A stretch of 64,000 bases of DNA, from positions 1,364,001 to 1,428,000 of the forward strand of contig OX388314.1 of assembly GCA_947579605.1 (NCBI GenBank). The letters run 5' to 3'. The position numbers and the translations under genes were made by a program. Below are positions 53,580-63,554 of this stretch, in pieces (positions within the stretch are counted from its first letter, which is position 1; the number at the start of each line of letters is the position of its first letter). This DNA is from Athripsodes cinereus (Eukaryota; Arthropoda; Insecta; Trichoptera; Leptoceridae). Under the pieces are notes generated by a model. The model did not search any database. It saw only the letters and a program-made list of their open reading frames with translations, and was not told the DNA's origin.

Positions 53580-54055
53580 TAGAAAAGTGGAACCGAAAAC
53601 AATTCACCGACAGGTCAATTCGCTGAAAGGAAAATTCACTGACGTACAATTCACCGAGAAGAAAATTCACCAACAAATACAGGATAACAAAATCCTGGTG
53701 CCTCTTTGAAACTGCTTGTTCTGATGAATACAGGTTGTTTAAAATATGTTCTGGGTATTCATTCAGGTTGTCACGTTTTCTTGGAATTATTTCTTCCGGT
53801 GTACACAAAGTGTTTGGTCGAATGTTAGACAAATTAATAGGGTTTACAGATGGGAAAGTTCGGAACAATTTTATGAGTACTCAAAATGTATATAAGGTGG
53901 CATTTTTTTGTAATTGTTTTTTCGGATATACACAGGTTGTTTGAAATGTTTTCCCGGAATACAAAATTAACCACAAAATATTTTGAACATCCACAAAATA
54001 TTCTGAACACCCAGTATAATCGAATGATAAATTGTTCTCGGTGAATTTTCCTAGA
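53580..54055. mobile_element. Element with repeated AATTCACCGA motifs
   Basis: The left side has ACAATTCACCGACAGG, CAATTCGCTG, AAAATTCACTGACG, ACAATTCACCGAGAAG and AAAATTCACCAAC in tandem. The right end has TTGTTCTCGGTGAATTTTCC TAG, the inverted form. The interior holds paired ACAGGTTGTTTAAAATATG and ACACAGGTTGTTTGAAATG words and CACAAAATATTTTGAAC repeats. The open frame at 53868-53431 (-) crosses these and is not a gene. Confidence 0.55.
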
Positions 54056-54189
54056 CCCCTAGAAGAGTAGTTGTCTATCTTACCTAAGTCAGTCTGTCAA
54101 AGCTCAGTGGGGAATATTAAAACTCTTTTTAAAAAGTTTTTATTTTGAATCAACGACTTATCTATCCAGACTATTTATCTGTTTATTTT

Positions 54190-54865
54190 ACTAGCTATAG
54201 ACGTAGGAAGAGAGGAAGCGACTGCGAACATTGCCATAAATGGAGTGAGCATCAAACAAGTAAGAGAATTCGTGTACTTGGGCAGCAGAATAAACCAGGA
54301 TGAACGCTCCAAATCGGAAATTATGAGCAGAATAAATCAGGCAAGGATTGCCTTTAACAAAAAATCGAAGATATTGGAATCCCCAAATATTGATTTAAGC
54401 GTAAGGAAGAACCTTACTAAAGCCTTTGTATGGAGAATTCTGCTTTATGGTTGTGAGACGTGGACTATCAGCAAGAGTGAAAGCGGACGGTTGGCGGCCT
54501 TTGAGATGTGGTGCTACAGACGCATGCTGAAGATCCATTGGTCGGAACACGTCGAAAACGAAGAAGTATTAACCAGGGTAGGCGAAAAAAGGCAACTTCT
54601 TAAGAGAATCGGCCAACAACGAGCTAACTGGATTGGCCACAACATCAGGCACTCAGGACTACTCATCGCCACCGCGGAGGGTTAGAACGAGGGGACAAAT
54701 GGCAGAGGCCGACCAAGAGACGCGTATATGGACCAATTGAAGAGGGACATGAAATGTGGCTCATACGTAGAGCTGAAAAGACTGGCTGAGAATAGAGACG
54801 AATGGAGAAGAAAAAACTCGTTGCAGACCAATCCAATGGATTGTAACTCATTATATATAGTTTGA
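54190..54865 (+). pseudogene. LINE reverse-transcriptase C-terminal portion (RTE-like)
   Basis: A plus-strand frame from 54245 to 54685 reads FVYLGSRINQDERSKSEIMS, RINQARIAFNKKSKIL, LLYGCETWTI, AAFEMWCYRRMLKIHWSEHV, and QLLKRIGQQRANWIGH. This is the RT thumb and C-terminal tail of an RTE-like endonuclease/RT polyprotein. A frameshift near 54685 moves the remainder (GQMAEADQETRIW) to another frame. It ends TCCAATGGATTGTAACTCAT, as does the fragment at 59085-59270. The endonuclease and RT palm are absent. Confidence 0.85.
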
Positions 54866-54936
54866 CGGTAAGGTTGTATACACAAGAAAATCGTCGCTGA
54901 ATTGAACATTTCAAATATCTTGTTAGTGATGTTTTA

Positions 54937-55000
54937 CAGTTGACTTTTACAGCACACTCAGAAAATCACAGAAAAAGAGTGGGAGACTATTCCATTGAAC
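54937..55000 (-). repeat. Family A repeat, 5' end fragment
   Basis: TTGACTTTTACAGCACACTC AGAAAATCACAG to GAGTGGGAGACTATTCCATT. A displaced end of family A. Confidence 0.5.
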
Positions 55001-55162
55001 AATAATAATATGACATCCATCCATTCCGCCACATCCCGTCACGTCAGCTCTATAGGACTAACTGTGTGTAGTAAATATGCAAGTCGTCCTCTCCATACCA
55101 ATAAAATTCAATTCATTCAGGATGGATGAGATATCTCATCGTTGAACTGAAAGTGTTAAATG

Positions 55163-55535
55163 TTTTTGAGTTCGTCGGTAAACTGGAGTTTCACCCTCAT
55201 GCAAAAGAGGTGCGCGGCTCGATGCCAGTGGACCTAGTCAAAACACATTTTAGCGTTACGTTTTCGTTCGAATGTAGACGACGTTGCGAGAACGTGTCAA
55301 TTTTCGTGGCTACTTGTGTATTTTAGCTAAGAAAATTGACGCGTTCTCGCAACGTCGTTAACATTCGTCCGAAAACGAAACGAAAACGTAACGCTTAAAT
55401 GTGTTTTGATTAGGACTACAGGTGCCGGAAAACTCCCTTTTCACGTCACAAGCTTTTAGTTTACTGTAAAAGTTGTATAAGGTTGTATTTAGGTTTACAA
55501 CAAAAACCCAAAAACCTCTTCAAAATCACATGATT
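55163..55535 (+). mobile_element. SINE B inserted in family A, itself split by MITE F
   Basis: The head GAGTTCGTCGGTAAACTGGA GTTTC to GGCTCGATGCCAG is followed by the 190-bp MITE. The body then continues GGTGCCGGAAAACTCCCTTT to GGTTGTATTTAGGTTTACAA C and a degraded A-rich tail. Box B has decayed (GGCTCGATGCC). Confidence 0.85.
55229..55418. mobile_element. MITE family F, 190-bp copy nested in SINE, CAG TSD
   Basis: CAG at 55226-55228 and 55419-55421. Removing the element and one CAG restores the SINE sequence GATGCCAGGTGCCGG. Arms start TGGACCTAGTCAAAACACAT, mirrored. Same length as the copy at 47449-47638. Confidence 0.93.
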
Positions 55536-55629
55536 TTTTTAAGAGGAAGACCTACCTTTTACCAGGCACTTTAAGCTTACAGAAAATATGATGTGTCTAT
55601 TTTTTTCCGAGGCCTCCACGAGATAATAG

Positions 55630-56035
55630 TATACCGAGAAAAGTAAAAATAATATAAATGAAATTTCTATTTAAATCTATTTAAATTTATGGTGATATAA
55701 TCTGGGAAGATTAAAATACTATCTCATGGTATTTTTGGAATGGAAGTAAGCACATATTATTATACCAACAAACAGTATTCATCTATTTACGGTTGGAGTA
55801 GGCTGAGGGCTTAGGATGAGGACAGGGAAAGAGAGAGAGAGAGAGTATTGTGATGTGGGATATGGGATGAGGGAATAAGGATTTGTGTAGTTGGAGAGCT
55901 GACGGACTAATTACATTATGTGTGAGGATTACCCTAAACTCTTGATGTTTCGCGTGACCTACGTACGAGAGCAGAATAGTAAAAATATACATGCGATGAA
56001 ATTTGTACGTGGTAGGTAGTGTTACCTTGGAAATA
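55630..56035. other. No gene seen
   Basis: AT-rich with a short (GA)n run near 55828-55845. The open frames over 55783-56385 reflect the adjacent palindromic MITE. Confidence 0.35.
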
Positions 56036-56037
56036 TT

Positions 56038-56253
56038 CAGCAGGGCTACTCTTGACAAAACTAAACACGATTTTAATCTAGTCTTGATCTTGATCATACG
56101 ACGCACAAGTGACTATTGGCCAAAAATACACGCAAACCCATCGCGCGTTAGCGGTAGCGCGGTGTTTTTGACCATAGTCCCTTCGTGCGTCGTATGATCA
56201 AGATCAAGACTAGATTAAGATCGTGTTTAGTTTTGTCAAGAGTAGCCCTGCTG
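56038..56253. mobile_element. MITE family E, 216-bp palindromic copy
   Basis: Termini CAGCAGGGCTACTCTTGACA and TGTCAAGAGTAGCCCTGCTG are perfect inverted repeats. The arms contain AACACGAT(C/T)TTAATCTAGTC. Flanking ATT on both sides (56035-56037 and 56254-56256) may be a 3-bp target duplication. Confidence 0.88.
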
Positions 56254-56259
56254 ATTACT

Positions 56260-56785
56260 GAAAGAAGATTAAAGTTTTCGATGTATTTCGTTGCTTTTTA
56301 TATATTTTCAGTATATTGTTTATTAATTTCAGAAATGCACAGCTTACTTAGCTTCTTCGGCTCAAACCGATTTTGCTCCAATTGAGTAACCTCTTCAAAC
56401 TGTATTCCTAATGTTCTGATGTCTGATGTCGTTGTTATAGAAACGGTGTTTTGTGAAAGAGTTCGGGCTCTGGGCATTATTGTGATGGAAAACAGTGATA
56501 TTTTCAATTAATTATAAATAAAACACTTATTTATAGTATATCCACAGTGACTTTTTATTGGACGCGAGCCGGCTTTCAAGAGCTTCCGCTCTCATCATCA
56601 GGCCAGCGAAAAGTGTTTTATCTTTTAATTTCACTAAGTTCATCTTTTAATTTTAAAAAGTGTTTTATTTATAATTAATTCAACATGAATTTCCACCAAG
56701 TACCGTCGGTTGAAAATATCAGTAATATTTTCGGTCAACTATTTTTTCCAAACTCGTAATCATAAAGTTTCATAAAATATGTTAC
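56260..56785. other. No gene seen; LINE-like remnant
   Basis: At 56345-56480 (TTCTTCGGCTCAAACCGATT to GTGAAAGAGTTCGGGCTCTG) the minus strand has broken RTE-like C-terminal wording (RFEPKKLSKLC; compare 5031-5360). At 56540-56625 CGCGAGCCGGCTTTCAAGAG CTTCCGCTCTCATCATCAGG CC is unassigned. Confidence 0.35.
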
Positions 56786-56788
56786 AAG

Positions 56789-57033
56789 TCCCCGGTAGAA
56801 AACAGGTCCCCTTCTCTTTTCTGTGAATTTACATGTATCCTGTAAAAGGTAGGTGTTTATTAAACCTCACGTATAATACAAGTTACATCTACAACTCAGC
56901 GATGAGGTGTGCCACTCTTCCTGGATGTCTTATTTTTTTGGGCACAGAGATAATCTGAATGTTTATTGCTATCTGTTAGTCCGCAGGCTACCCTACTTGT
57001 GTGATATGCCGTATTGATATGGTAGTAGTAGTA
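56789..57033 (+). repeat. Family A repeat, near full length
   Basis: TCCCCGGTAGAAAACAGGTC to CTACTTGTGTGATATGCCGT ATTGATATGGTAGTAGTAGT AG. Diverged, with all blocks present. Confidence 0.8.
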
Positions 57034-57272
57034 GAAGAAAAATAAATAAATGATAATGTTGGAAACACATTGTTTATTTTTTATCTGAGCAACAAACCCG
57101 GAAAATAAGGTCCAAAGGTGATAAAGCAATTTATCTTAATTTATCTCGTTTAAGGAAAAACAAGAATGACTGTCTCCATCACAACGAATAAAATCACACC
57201 GACTGATTTCACGAACACCTTCACATCAAGGTGCTACCAGCTATCATATTCTTAAACTTAAGAATATTATTT

Positions 57273-57577
57273 AAACATATTTTGAACTACTACAGATTAA
57301 TCATTCCAACTGATCACACTCATCCATAGTCAACCTATTTGAATAGGTATTAACTAGGTAGGTATGTTATATATGATACACATACATATGTGAACTTCCT
57401 TAAGGAGTGCACAACACAGAGTTTCGACGCTTATGTTGTGCACTCCTTAAGGAAGTTCACATATGTATGTGTATCATATACAACATACCTACCTAGTTAA
57501 TACCTATTCAAATAGGTTGACTATGGATGAGTGTAATCAGTTGGAATGATTAATCTGTAGTGGTTCAAAATATGTTT
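57273..57577. mobile_element. Near-perfect palindrome H, 144-bp arms
   Basis: Arms 57273-57416 and 57434-57577 mirror each other with few mismatches, around a 17-nt loop (57417-57433, CAGAGTTTCGACGCTTA). The outer ends are AAACATATTTTGAAC. No target duplication was evident and no second copy is in the window. Confidence 0.9.
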
Positions 57578-57579
57578 GA

Positions 57580-57845
57580 CATCTACACTTCTAGTAAGTA
57601 AAAAATCCAGTCCCCGACATCCAATTGTGTCAAAAAATTCATAACATAAATATTATTTAACGTAAGATGTAAAAAGTCATTTACAACTTTAGTACAATTT
57701 GAAAAAAAGTTCTTTAATTTTTATAAAACTTTGTAATCTCTACAAAAAATGTACATAAGCATTTGAGTTAAATTAGGCTAGCTGGCTAGGTAAGATTAGA
57801 TGAAAGTTGAGGCTAGGTTCGGTTATGTCAAGTTAGGTTAGGCAG
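57580..57845. other. No gene seen
   Basis: AT-rich, with GGCTAGCTGGCTAGG and GTTAGGTTAGGC words near 57776-57843. Confidence 0.3.
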
Positions 57846-57846
57846 G

Positions 57847-58275
57847 CGCGTGCTTTCCAAATAGGTATGCAAATATGCAACTTTAAACAAAATAAATAAT
57901 CTTAAAAATTATAGATGAAATGATATTTTATACTTCTATATGATAATAATAATAAAAGAAAACTTTATTGAGAGAACATAATAAAAAAATTGTACAAACA
58001 CATAATAAATAAAAAAAAAAACAGTGTTCCGTCAAATGGCGGACTTTTCGCAAAGCAACATCTTCCAGCCAACCATTCGAAAGAAGAATAGAAAAAAACA
58101 TGTAAAAAAGAATAATTACTCAAATTAAAAATATCAACAAGAAAATACGTACATACATAAAATATAAAAAGATATAAGAATAAATAGAAGGATTATAAAA
58201 AAGATGGTTCATTTTTAAGATTATTCATTCAACGTAGGGCACGCATTGCATATTTGCTTGTATGGAAAGCTCGCC
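57847..58275. mobile_element. MITE family K, copy 2, interrupted by LINE tail
   Basis: Ends GCGCGTGCTTTCCAAATAGG TATGCAAATATGCAAC and GCATTGCATATTTGCTTGTA TGGAAAGCTCGCC are inverted repeats. AATCTTAAAAAT and ATTTTTAAGATT mirror inside. Between about 57945 and 58200 sits a minus-strand retroelement tail (AACTTTATTGAGAGAACAT, GTTCCGTCAAATGGCGGAC). Confidence 0.7.
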
Positions 58276-58279
58276 ACTG

Positions 58280-59080
58280 AGTCTGATTAGGTTAAACTAA
58301 ATTCGGTTTTGTCAGATTATGTTTAGTTAAACAAGTATTTTTACATAGGTTCATGAGTTAGATAGGTACATAATTTTATGTTGTCAGAAAAGAGACGAAA
58401 AAATGACATTATTAAAAGTGTCTTTACCTACATATTTTGTAACCTATCTACACGTCAACCATAATATTAGTTGTAATAGGTATATTATTATTTTAAGTAT
58501 ACACTGTATATTTGATGCAAGTTGGTGAACATGAATCAAAAAGTTTTCCCTTGGAAAATGGATGAGTAGTACTTTTATATAGTACATAGTTACGTACAAC
58601 ATAGAATGTCTTATTGAATTATCTTGGGCACAAAGAACAATAAACGACAACAAACACGACAATAATAACTTTATATAGTAACTACATAATAAACCTACAA
58701 GTAAAAAGGTTTATTTATTATGACATAAGTAGAGTATAGGTATATAACCAGGTTGTACACTAGTTATTTATTTTGAAGAAATATTTCTATTTACTTATTT
58801 AGTTCATATATTTACGGCGTTAGCTTTTGACATGTTCACAATCATATTTAAAAAAAACGACAAAAAACTACATAATAAATGTGTCATATCAGGAACAGTA
58901 TTACAGGTAAAATACGTGTGTGTGAGATAATTATTATAAAGTCAATCACAAATATTCAAATGAGTCATTGTAAATATTTTCGAAGGATTAACATAGCAGC
59001 AGTTGCAAAACAAAAACAAGTATTTGCAATATTGATTTTTCATCTTATCGTATCTGCTACTACTTTTCCGCCGCGAAGAT
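58280..59080. other. No gene seen
   Basis: AT-rich; TTTACGGCGTTAGCTTTTGA CATGT near 58810 is shared with repeat N at 42655. Confidence 0.35.
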
Positions 59081-59084
59081 TAGG

Positions 59085-59270
59085 ACCGAAGGCAAAAATG
59101 TTAGAGGCTGACCAGGAGACATCTATATGGGCCAACTGAAGAAGGACATGAACTGTGGCACATACGTAGAATTAAAGAGACTAGCTGAAAATAGGGAGGA
59201 ACGGAGAAGAAAATCCAAACTCGTTGTAAATCAATCCAATGGATTGTAACTCATCTATCTATCTATCTAT
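59085..59270 (+). pseudogene. RTE-like LINE 3' end
   Basis: GAGGCTGACCAGGAGACATC TATATGGGCC to CCAATGGATTGTAACTCATC TATC, with an (ATCT)n tail. It is co-linear with the end of the element at 54190-54865 (EADQET.IW wording). Confidence 0.7.
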
Positions 59271-59273
59271 CCC

Positions 59274-59620
59274 TCACGCCGTATTCCAAGTGGGGTAGGC
59301 AAAGAGAACGTAACGCGAATTAGATCTGTCTTTACATACTTCTTTCGCCTCCTCCACAGTCATACAATTTCTCATGCATGCACGTCGATTTCTCTTACTC
59401 AAAATACGGCCGTCCTTGAGAATTTCATCTACATGTTCAAGCCATGTAGTTCTCGGACGCCCGCGCTTCCTCACAACTCTGCTTTCAGACAAGTTTATCC
59501 TCTTTGTCATTCTTTCCTCTTCCATTCGTTCCACATGACCAAACCATCTCAATTTATTTACACGCATTCTGTCCACAACACTCTTCTTGCATCCACTCAT
59601 TCCTTTAATGTAACTCATTA
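59274..59620 (-). pseudogene. RTE-like LINE ORF C-terminal portion, open frame
   Basis: A minus-strand frame of 114 residues reads VDRMRVNKLRWFGHVERMEE, RKRGRPRTTWLEHVDEILKD, NRRACMRNCMTVEEAKEVCK and a terminal SRYVLFAYPTWNTA. The 'WFGHVERM', 'RGRPRTTW' and 'CKDRS.WR' elements define the C-terminus of a common insect RTE-like LINE; the canonical W after 'DRSN' is S here. It abuts the (ATCT)n tail of the plus-strand fragment. Decayed relatives lie at 23318, 33125 and 48290. Confidence 0.8.
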
Positions 59621-59624
59621 CATA

Positions 59625-60210
59625 TATTATGTATGTATATACTGGTATATGGTGTGAGTACTTGTAGTATATGTAGTAATTGTATTTTCTTCAGCTTTTA
59701 ACTTTTTTTGTGTGACATCTACTGTACATTGCTGTTGTTAATCTTTCTAGTATTGCTTTCTATCCGAGCTTTTTTTGTAGTCCATTAGTCATTGATTTAA
59801 TTATTATGATTTTATTTTTTTCGGACTAATTGTAAATCTCGTTTTTTTTCTACTTATATCAATGTCTTAATTTAACTATTTTTAATTTTAATTATTATTA
59901 TTTTTAATTATTATAAATTCTATTGTAGTGTAATTTTTCACTATTTATCTTCATGATTTTTGATTTAAGCAAGGTAAAGTATGTATCTATTATTACTGTT
60001 TGCTAGCAACGTGTTCGTCATACGCTTCGGTAATTTGCGGGACCTTGATTGGTTTGTTTGCTGGAGAAATTTGAATGTTGATATTTGTTGAGTTGAACTG
60101 TTTGTGTCCCTTAAGACAATAAAATAAAAATAAAAATATCATTGTTAGATACATACTTTACTGCATATCTACGTATACACGTATTTGTATTATTATAACT
60201 ATTATATAAA
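59625..60210. other. No gene seen
   Basis: AT-rich; possible decayed LINE 3' region ending AATAAAATAAAAATAAAAAT near 60120. Confidence 0.3.
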
Positions 60211-60214
60211 AATG

Positions 60215-60360
60215 AAATATTTATTTCAAGAACTTCAGAACCGCTGCGCCAACTGCCTGGAATAGATTTCCCGCAAATCTGAAATAGAATCAGTTTACCA
60301 CCAAATTTAGGACCAAGTTGAAAACGCTACTGTTCTGGAGAAATCACGGCGCCCTTGAGA
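60215..60360 (+). pseudogene. LINE ORF2 C-terminal remnant
   Basis: A plus frame reads WNRFPANLK, stop, then TKFRTKLKTLLFW, the usual 'WN.LP..L+......F+..LK..L' ending of CR1/Jockey-type polyproteins. An in-frame stop is present. Confidence 0.6.
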
Positions 60361-60723
60361 AAAAAGTATGTTTTAAATAGTACCTACCTACTCTTCTAGT
60401 GAGTGCTGTTTTCGTATCATATTATTAAATTTCGCAGGTAAAATAATTTGAAGTCTGTTTTTATCTTGTAGCTATGTATATCAAATACACTAAAAGTTAA
60501 AAGTAGGCACTCTAGAAAATTTAGAAAATTATCTTGACCTTTTTAACAGTATCACGTCTGCTACACGAGTAGGTACTCATTTTTTGTCGCATGTCTGAAT
60601 CTGGTAAATTGCCTTTCATCTTTCAGTCAAACTCCGACCAATTTAGTGGATTGAAAAACTTCCCTCTCACTTCCACGACAATATTATTCTGACAACATTG
60701 CAAAATAAGATATAAATACGTGA

Positions 60724-60965
60724 ATGTACGTACCTACAGTCCTAGGTCACAATATTATGATCAATTTGATTTTTTTAAATATTTCAATTAACAAACGTCT
60801 TCTGGCATTTCCTACACACAGTACCAATTATTTCTCTCAATCATTCTCAGTTTATGGTGCTCGTTGCTGGAACAATCTTCATTCTTCGTATAGAGTTTCA
60901 CAATCACTCAATGTTTTTAATTTTCAGTTAAGGAAAAAATGCTATTTTCATTTAATAGCCTAATA
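60724..60965 (+). pseudogene. LINE ORF2 C-terminal remnant
   Basis: A plus frame reads YFSQSFSVYGARCWNNLHSS, YRVSQSLNVFNFQLRKKCYF. The same ending pattern as above but a different family. Followed by a C-rich stretch (CCCTGCCCCCCTCCCCCCTA) at 60988. Confidence 0.65.
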
Positions 60966-61196
60966 AGTAGAATCAGAATCCGTTCCCTGCCCCCCTCCCC
61001 CCTACCAATCACAATCCCTACCACGTGTTTGATGTGTGTCAAATATTATTTGAACTTTTGTTGTGAAACATGGGGAAACGAACAGGAATAGGCTAATAAG
61101 TAAGTAACATAACATACATTAAAAAATCACACAGATCTAGTAAGCTAATCCCAAATTAATATATGAATCTTGAATTATGGATACTAACATGACGAT

Positions 61197-61740
61197 AAAT
61201 ACTCTAAATTCACTGTGTCTGTGTTTAGGTAGTAGAATTCCATATCGAAATAATAAAACAAGTGTTTTATTCTACTAATGGTTTATTATGTGAGAGAGAC
61301 GTCTTTCGTCTTATGAGGACATTGTCAATCTGATTTTAAAAATACAACATTATTCATATATATAAAAATATTTACAATAACAATGATTACCAATGACAAT
61401 AATAACAATGACAACCTTAGTTAGCAAAGAGCGCCCTTGAGGTGGATTTTTTTCACAAAACGGCGCTTTACAAATCATCCAAATAATAATAATAATAATA
61501 ATGATAAGAGAGTATAGTATAATATTACAATGAAGTTTGTATCAGTAACTAACAAACTTCATTGTAATATTATACTATACTCTCTTATCATTGTTATTGT
61601 AAATATTTTTATATATATGAATAATGTTGTATTTTTAAAATCAGATTGACAATGTCCTCATAAGACGAAAGACGTCTCTCTCACATAATAAACCATTAGT
61701 AGAATAAAACACTTGTTTTATTATTTCGAAATACTCTAAA
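61197..61740. mobile_element. Foldback family D, copy with 12-bp direct repeats
   Basis: AAATACTCTAAA at 61197-61208 and 61729-61740 flanks an element beginning (TT)CACTGTGTCTGTGTTTAGGT and ending TTATTATTTCG. Arms mirror around a loop at 61541-61551. The left arm alone contains a LINE-tail insertion of about 115 bp (61390-61505, AAGAGCGCCCTTGAGGTGGA). As in copy 1, the leader is present at only one end. Confidence 0.85.
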
Positions 61741-61744
61741 CATA

Positions 61745-62478
61745 ATTATATGCATATAACACAAAGTCCCAAGACAATTTGGAAAAGGTCATTTTTCAAT
61801 ATGCCCTGGCTAAGACTCGAATCCTTGAGTTTGTGGCTTACTGACAAGAGCATTAGCTTTTGCTGTGATAATCATTCAAAATTGAAGTGATCATAATATT
61901 TTAGTCATGGAGTGTACACGTAAAATATTGCTTCATTTTTATTTAAGAAACCAAAGCACCCGGATGCCGAGTGATAAATGATACAAATATACAGCGTTAA
62001 AGTAAGACAAATGCCAGAGGTTTAATGTATTTATTTTCTCTCTTTCTTTAATATTAAACAACAGCATCCGATTTCAAATGAATCATGTTTATTTATTTAC
62101 AAGTTTAAACTTTTAAGGTTTTAAAACCTTCCCATTACACTTCTATCTCCATAAAATAAACATTAACTTAATAACACAATATTACTCAGAAAATAATGGC
62201 AAGTAGGTACGTAGATGGGATAAATAGAATGCATTCAATACGTTACACATGGGCAATGCAGTTCAAGGACATTGTAAGATTGATTAACATGTGAACCACT
62301 GAGTGATTGTGAATATAAGCATCAGAGATCGTCTACACTAACAAATTTGTCCACACAAGAAGTGCCATGATAGGCAGTCTGAAGGACTGGCCGGCCAAAG
62401 CCCCCACGTGCGGAATATTTTGACTACACTCCTTCGATGTCCCTCTAGCTGAGAGAAGCATATACAAACATAAAATAT
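61745..62478. other. No gene seen; tRNA-like remnant
   Basis: TGGCTAAGACTCGAATCCTT GAGTTTGTGG near 61808 has a reversed box-B-like GACTCGAATCC and may be a SINE head. The rest is AT-rich. Confidence 0.3.
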
Positions 62479-62480
62479 AT

Positions 62481-62730
62481 CTACTACTATACCATCACGG
62501 CATATCCCACAAGTGGGGTAGCCAGCAGATCAGCTGTATGTAAGAAACATACAAACTGTCCTCTTCGTGCCAGTATAAAATCAAGACATTCAGGATGGGT
62601 GGCAAACCTCAACGCTGAATTTAAGATGTAAAATGTCTTATTTTTTTCGAACACCTGCCTTTTACAGGACACTCGAAAACTTACGCAGAAGAGTGGGAGA
62701 CCAATTCTTTACCGGGTGCTCCACGGGATA
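62481..62730 (-). repeat. Family A repeat, full length
   Basis: CTACTACTATACCATCACGG to GTGCTCCACGGGATA. Nearly the same sequence as the copy at 41923-42162. Confidence 0.92.
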
Positions 62731-62869
62731 ATGTATTAACATATTAACTTAATGTATTAACATATTAGTATATTAATGTATTAACATATTAATATATTAA
62801 CAGTAAAAATATTTTCAGATCAACAAATAAGCATAAAAAAACAATGTTGCATATTGTTTAATTTCAATG

Positions 62870-63550
62870 CCCTCATTTATGGGGGAGATCCTGTGAGTCT
62901 CCGATGAAAAATAGACCTCCTCTTTTCCTGTAAGTTTTCGAGTGCCCTTTAAATGACAGGTATTCGTAAAAAGCACGTTTAAAAACATTTAATATATTCA
63001 GTTCAGTGATAAGGTATGCCACCAATACTGAATGTCTTAACATTTATTGTCATAAATAAGCATAGCTCAATATGCGGAACATATATGCTCGATCTGTGTG
63101 AATATCCTTTGGGAATGTCCTTTGATGATGGATGCAAGAGAGAAAATGATTCTGGGTATGACTATCGACTCTCCTCGATCCGTCTGGTTTGGATAAGTGT
63201 TTTTAAATGCCACGAACGCTGCACACTTTAACGTATTCGTGGATATGTGGGTCTCAAGTTGGGATCTCTTATGTCAGCCAGGTCCACCACCCACCAAAGT
63301 GGTAGGGTCAGAGATGCCAACACTTGCAAAGTGGTACTTATGGACTGGAGAGAGTCAAAAAAACATAAAAAAAATGTCACTCAAACGGATAAATAGAAGT
63401 CCTTGGGCTCCTGAAATATCTGCGAAATAAGGTTTTTTAAACAATTTATTGTCATGCAAAAGAGAATTTGCATGTTTACTACAAGCAGTTGGTCTGCTGG
63501 CTACCCCATTTGTGAAAGATACCCCGATGAGATAGATGGATGAATAGATG
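62870..63550 (+). repeat. Family A repeat, interrupted
   Basis: The front (62870-63055: CTCCGATGAAAAATAGACC, GTAAGTTTTCGAGTGCCC, AGTGATAAGGTATGCCACC, TTTATTGTCATAAA) and end (63449-63550: ATTGTCATGCAAAAGAGAAT TTGCATG, GGTCTGCTGGCTACCCCATT) are separated by about 395 bp. ATTGTCATAAA and ATTGTCATGCAAA flank the insert and could include its target duplication. The insert has GATGATGGATGCAAGAG and no recognised family. Confidence 0.7.
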
Positions 63551-63554
63551 GCCT

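Larger units (their letters stand above)
55015..55627 (-). repeat. Family A repeat, split by SINE B
   Basis: The head and middle (55015-55165: CCCGTCACGTCAG, GTAAATATGCAAGTCGTCCT CTCC, GGATGGATGAGATATCTCAT CG) and the end (55540-55627: AGACCTACCTTTTACCAGGC AC to GAGGCCTCCACGAGATAA) belong to one copy, interrupted by a SINE of about 375 bp. Confidence 0.75.

Noticed and set aside
53431..53868. 145-codon minus-strand frame
   Set aside because: The longest of its kind here, but it runs through the AATTCACCGA motif array and has no recognisable domain.
55783..56385. Frames sharing MRRMIKIKTRL on both strands
   Set aside because: They arise from the palindromic arms of MITE E, which give the same peptide from both strands.
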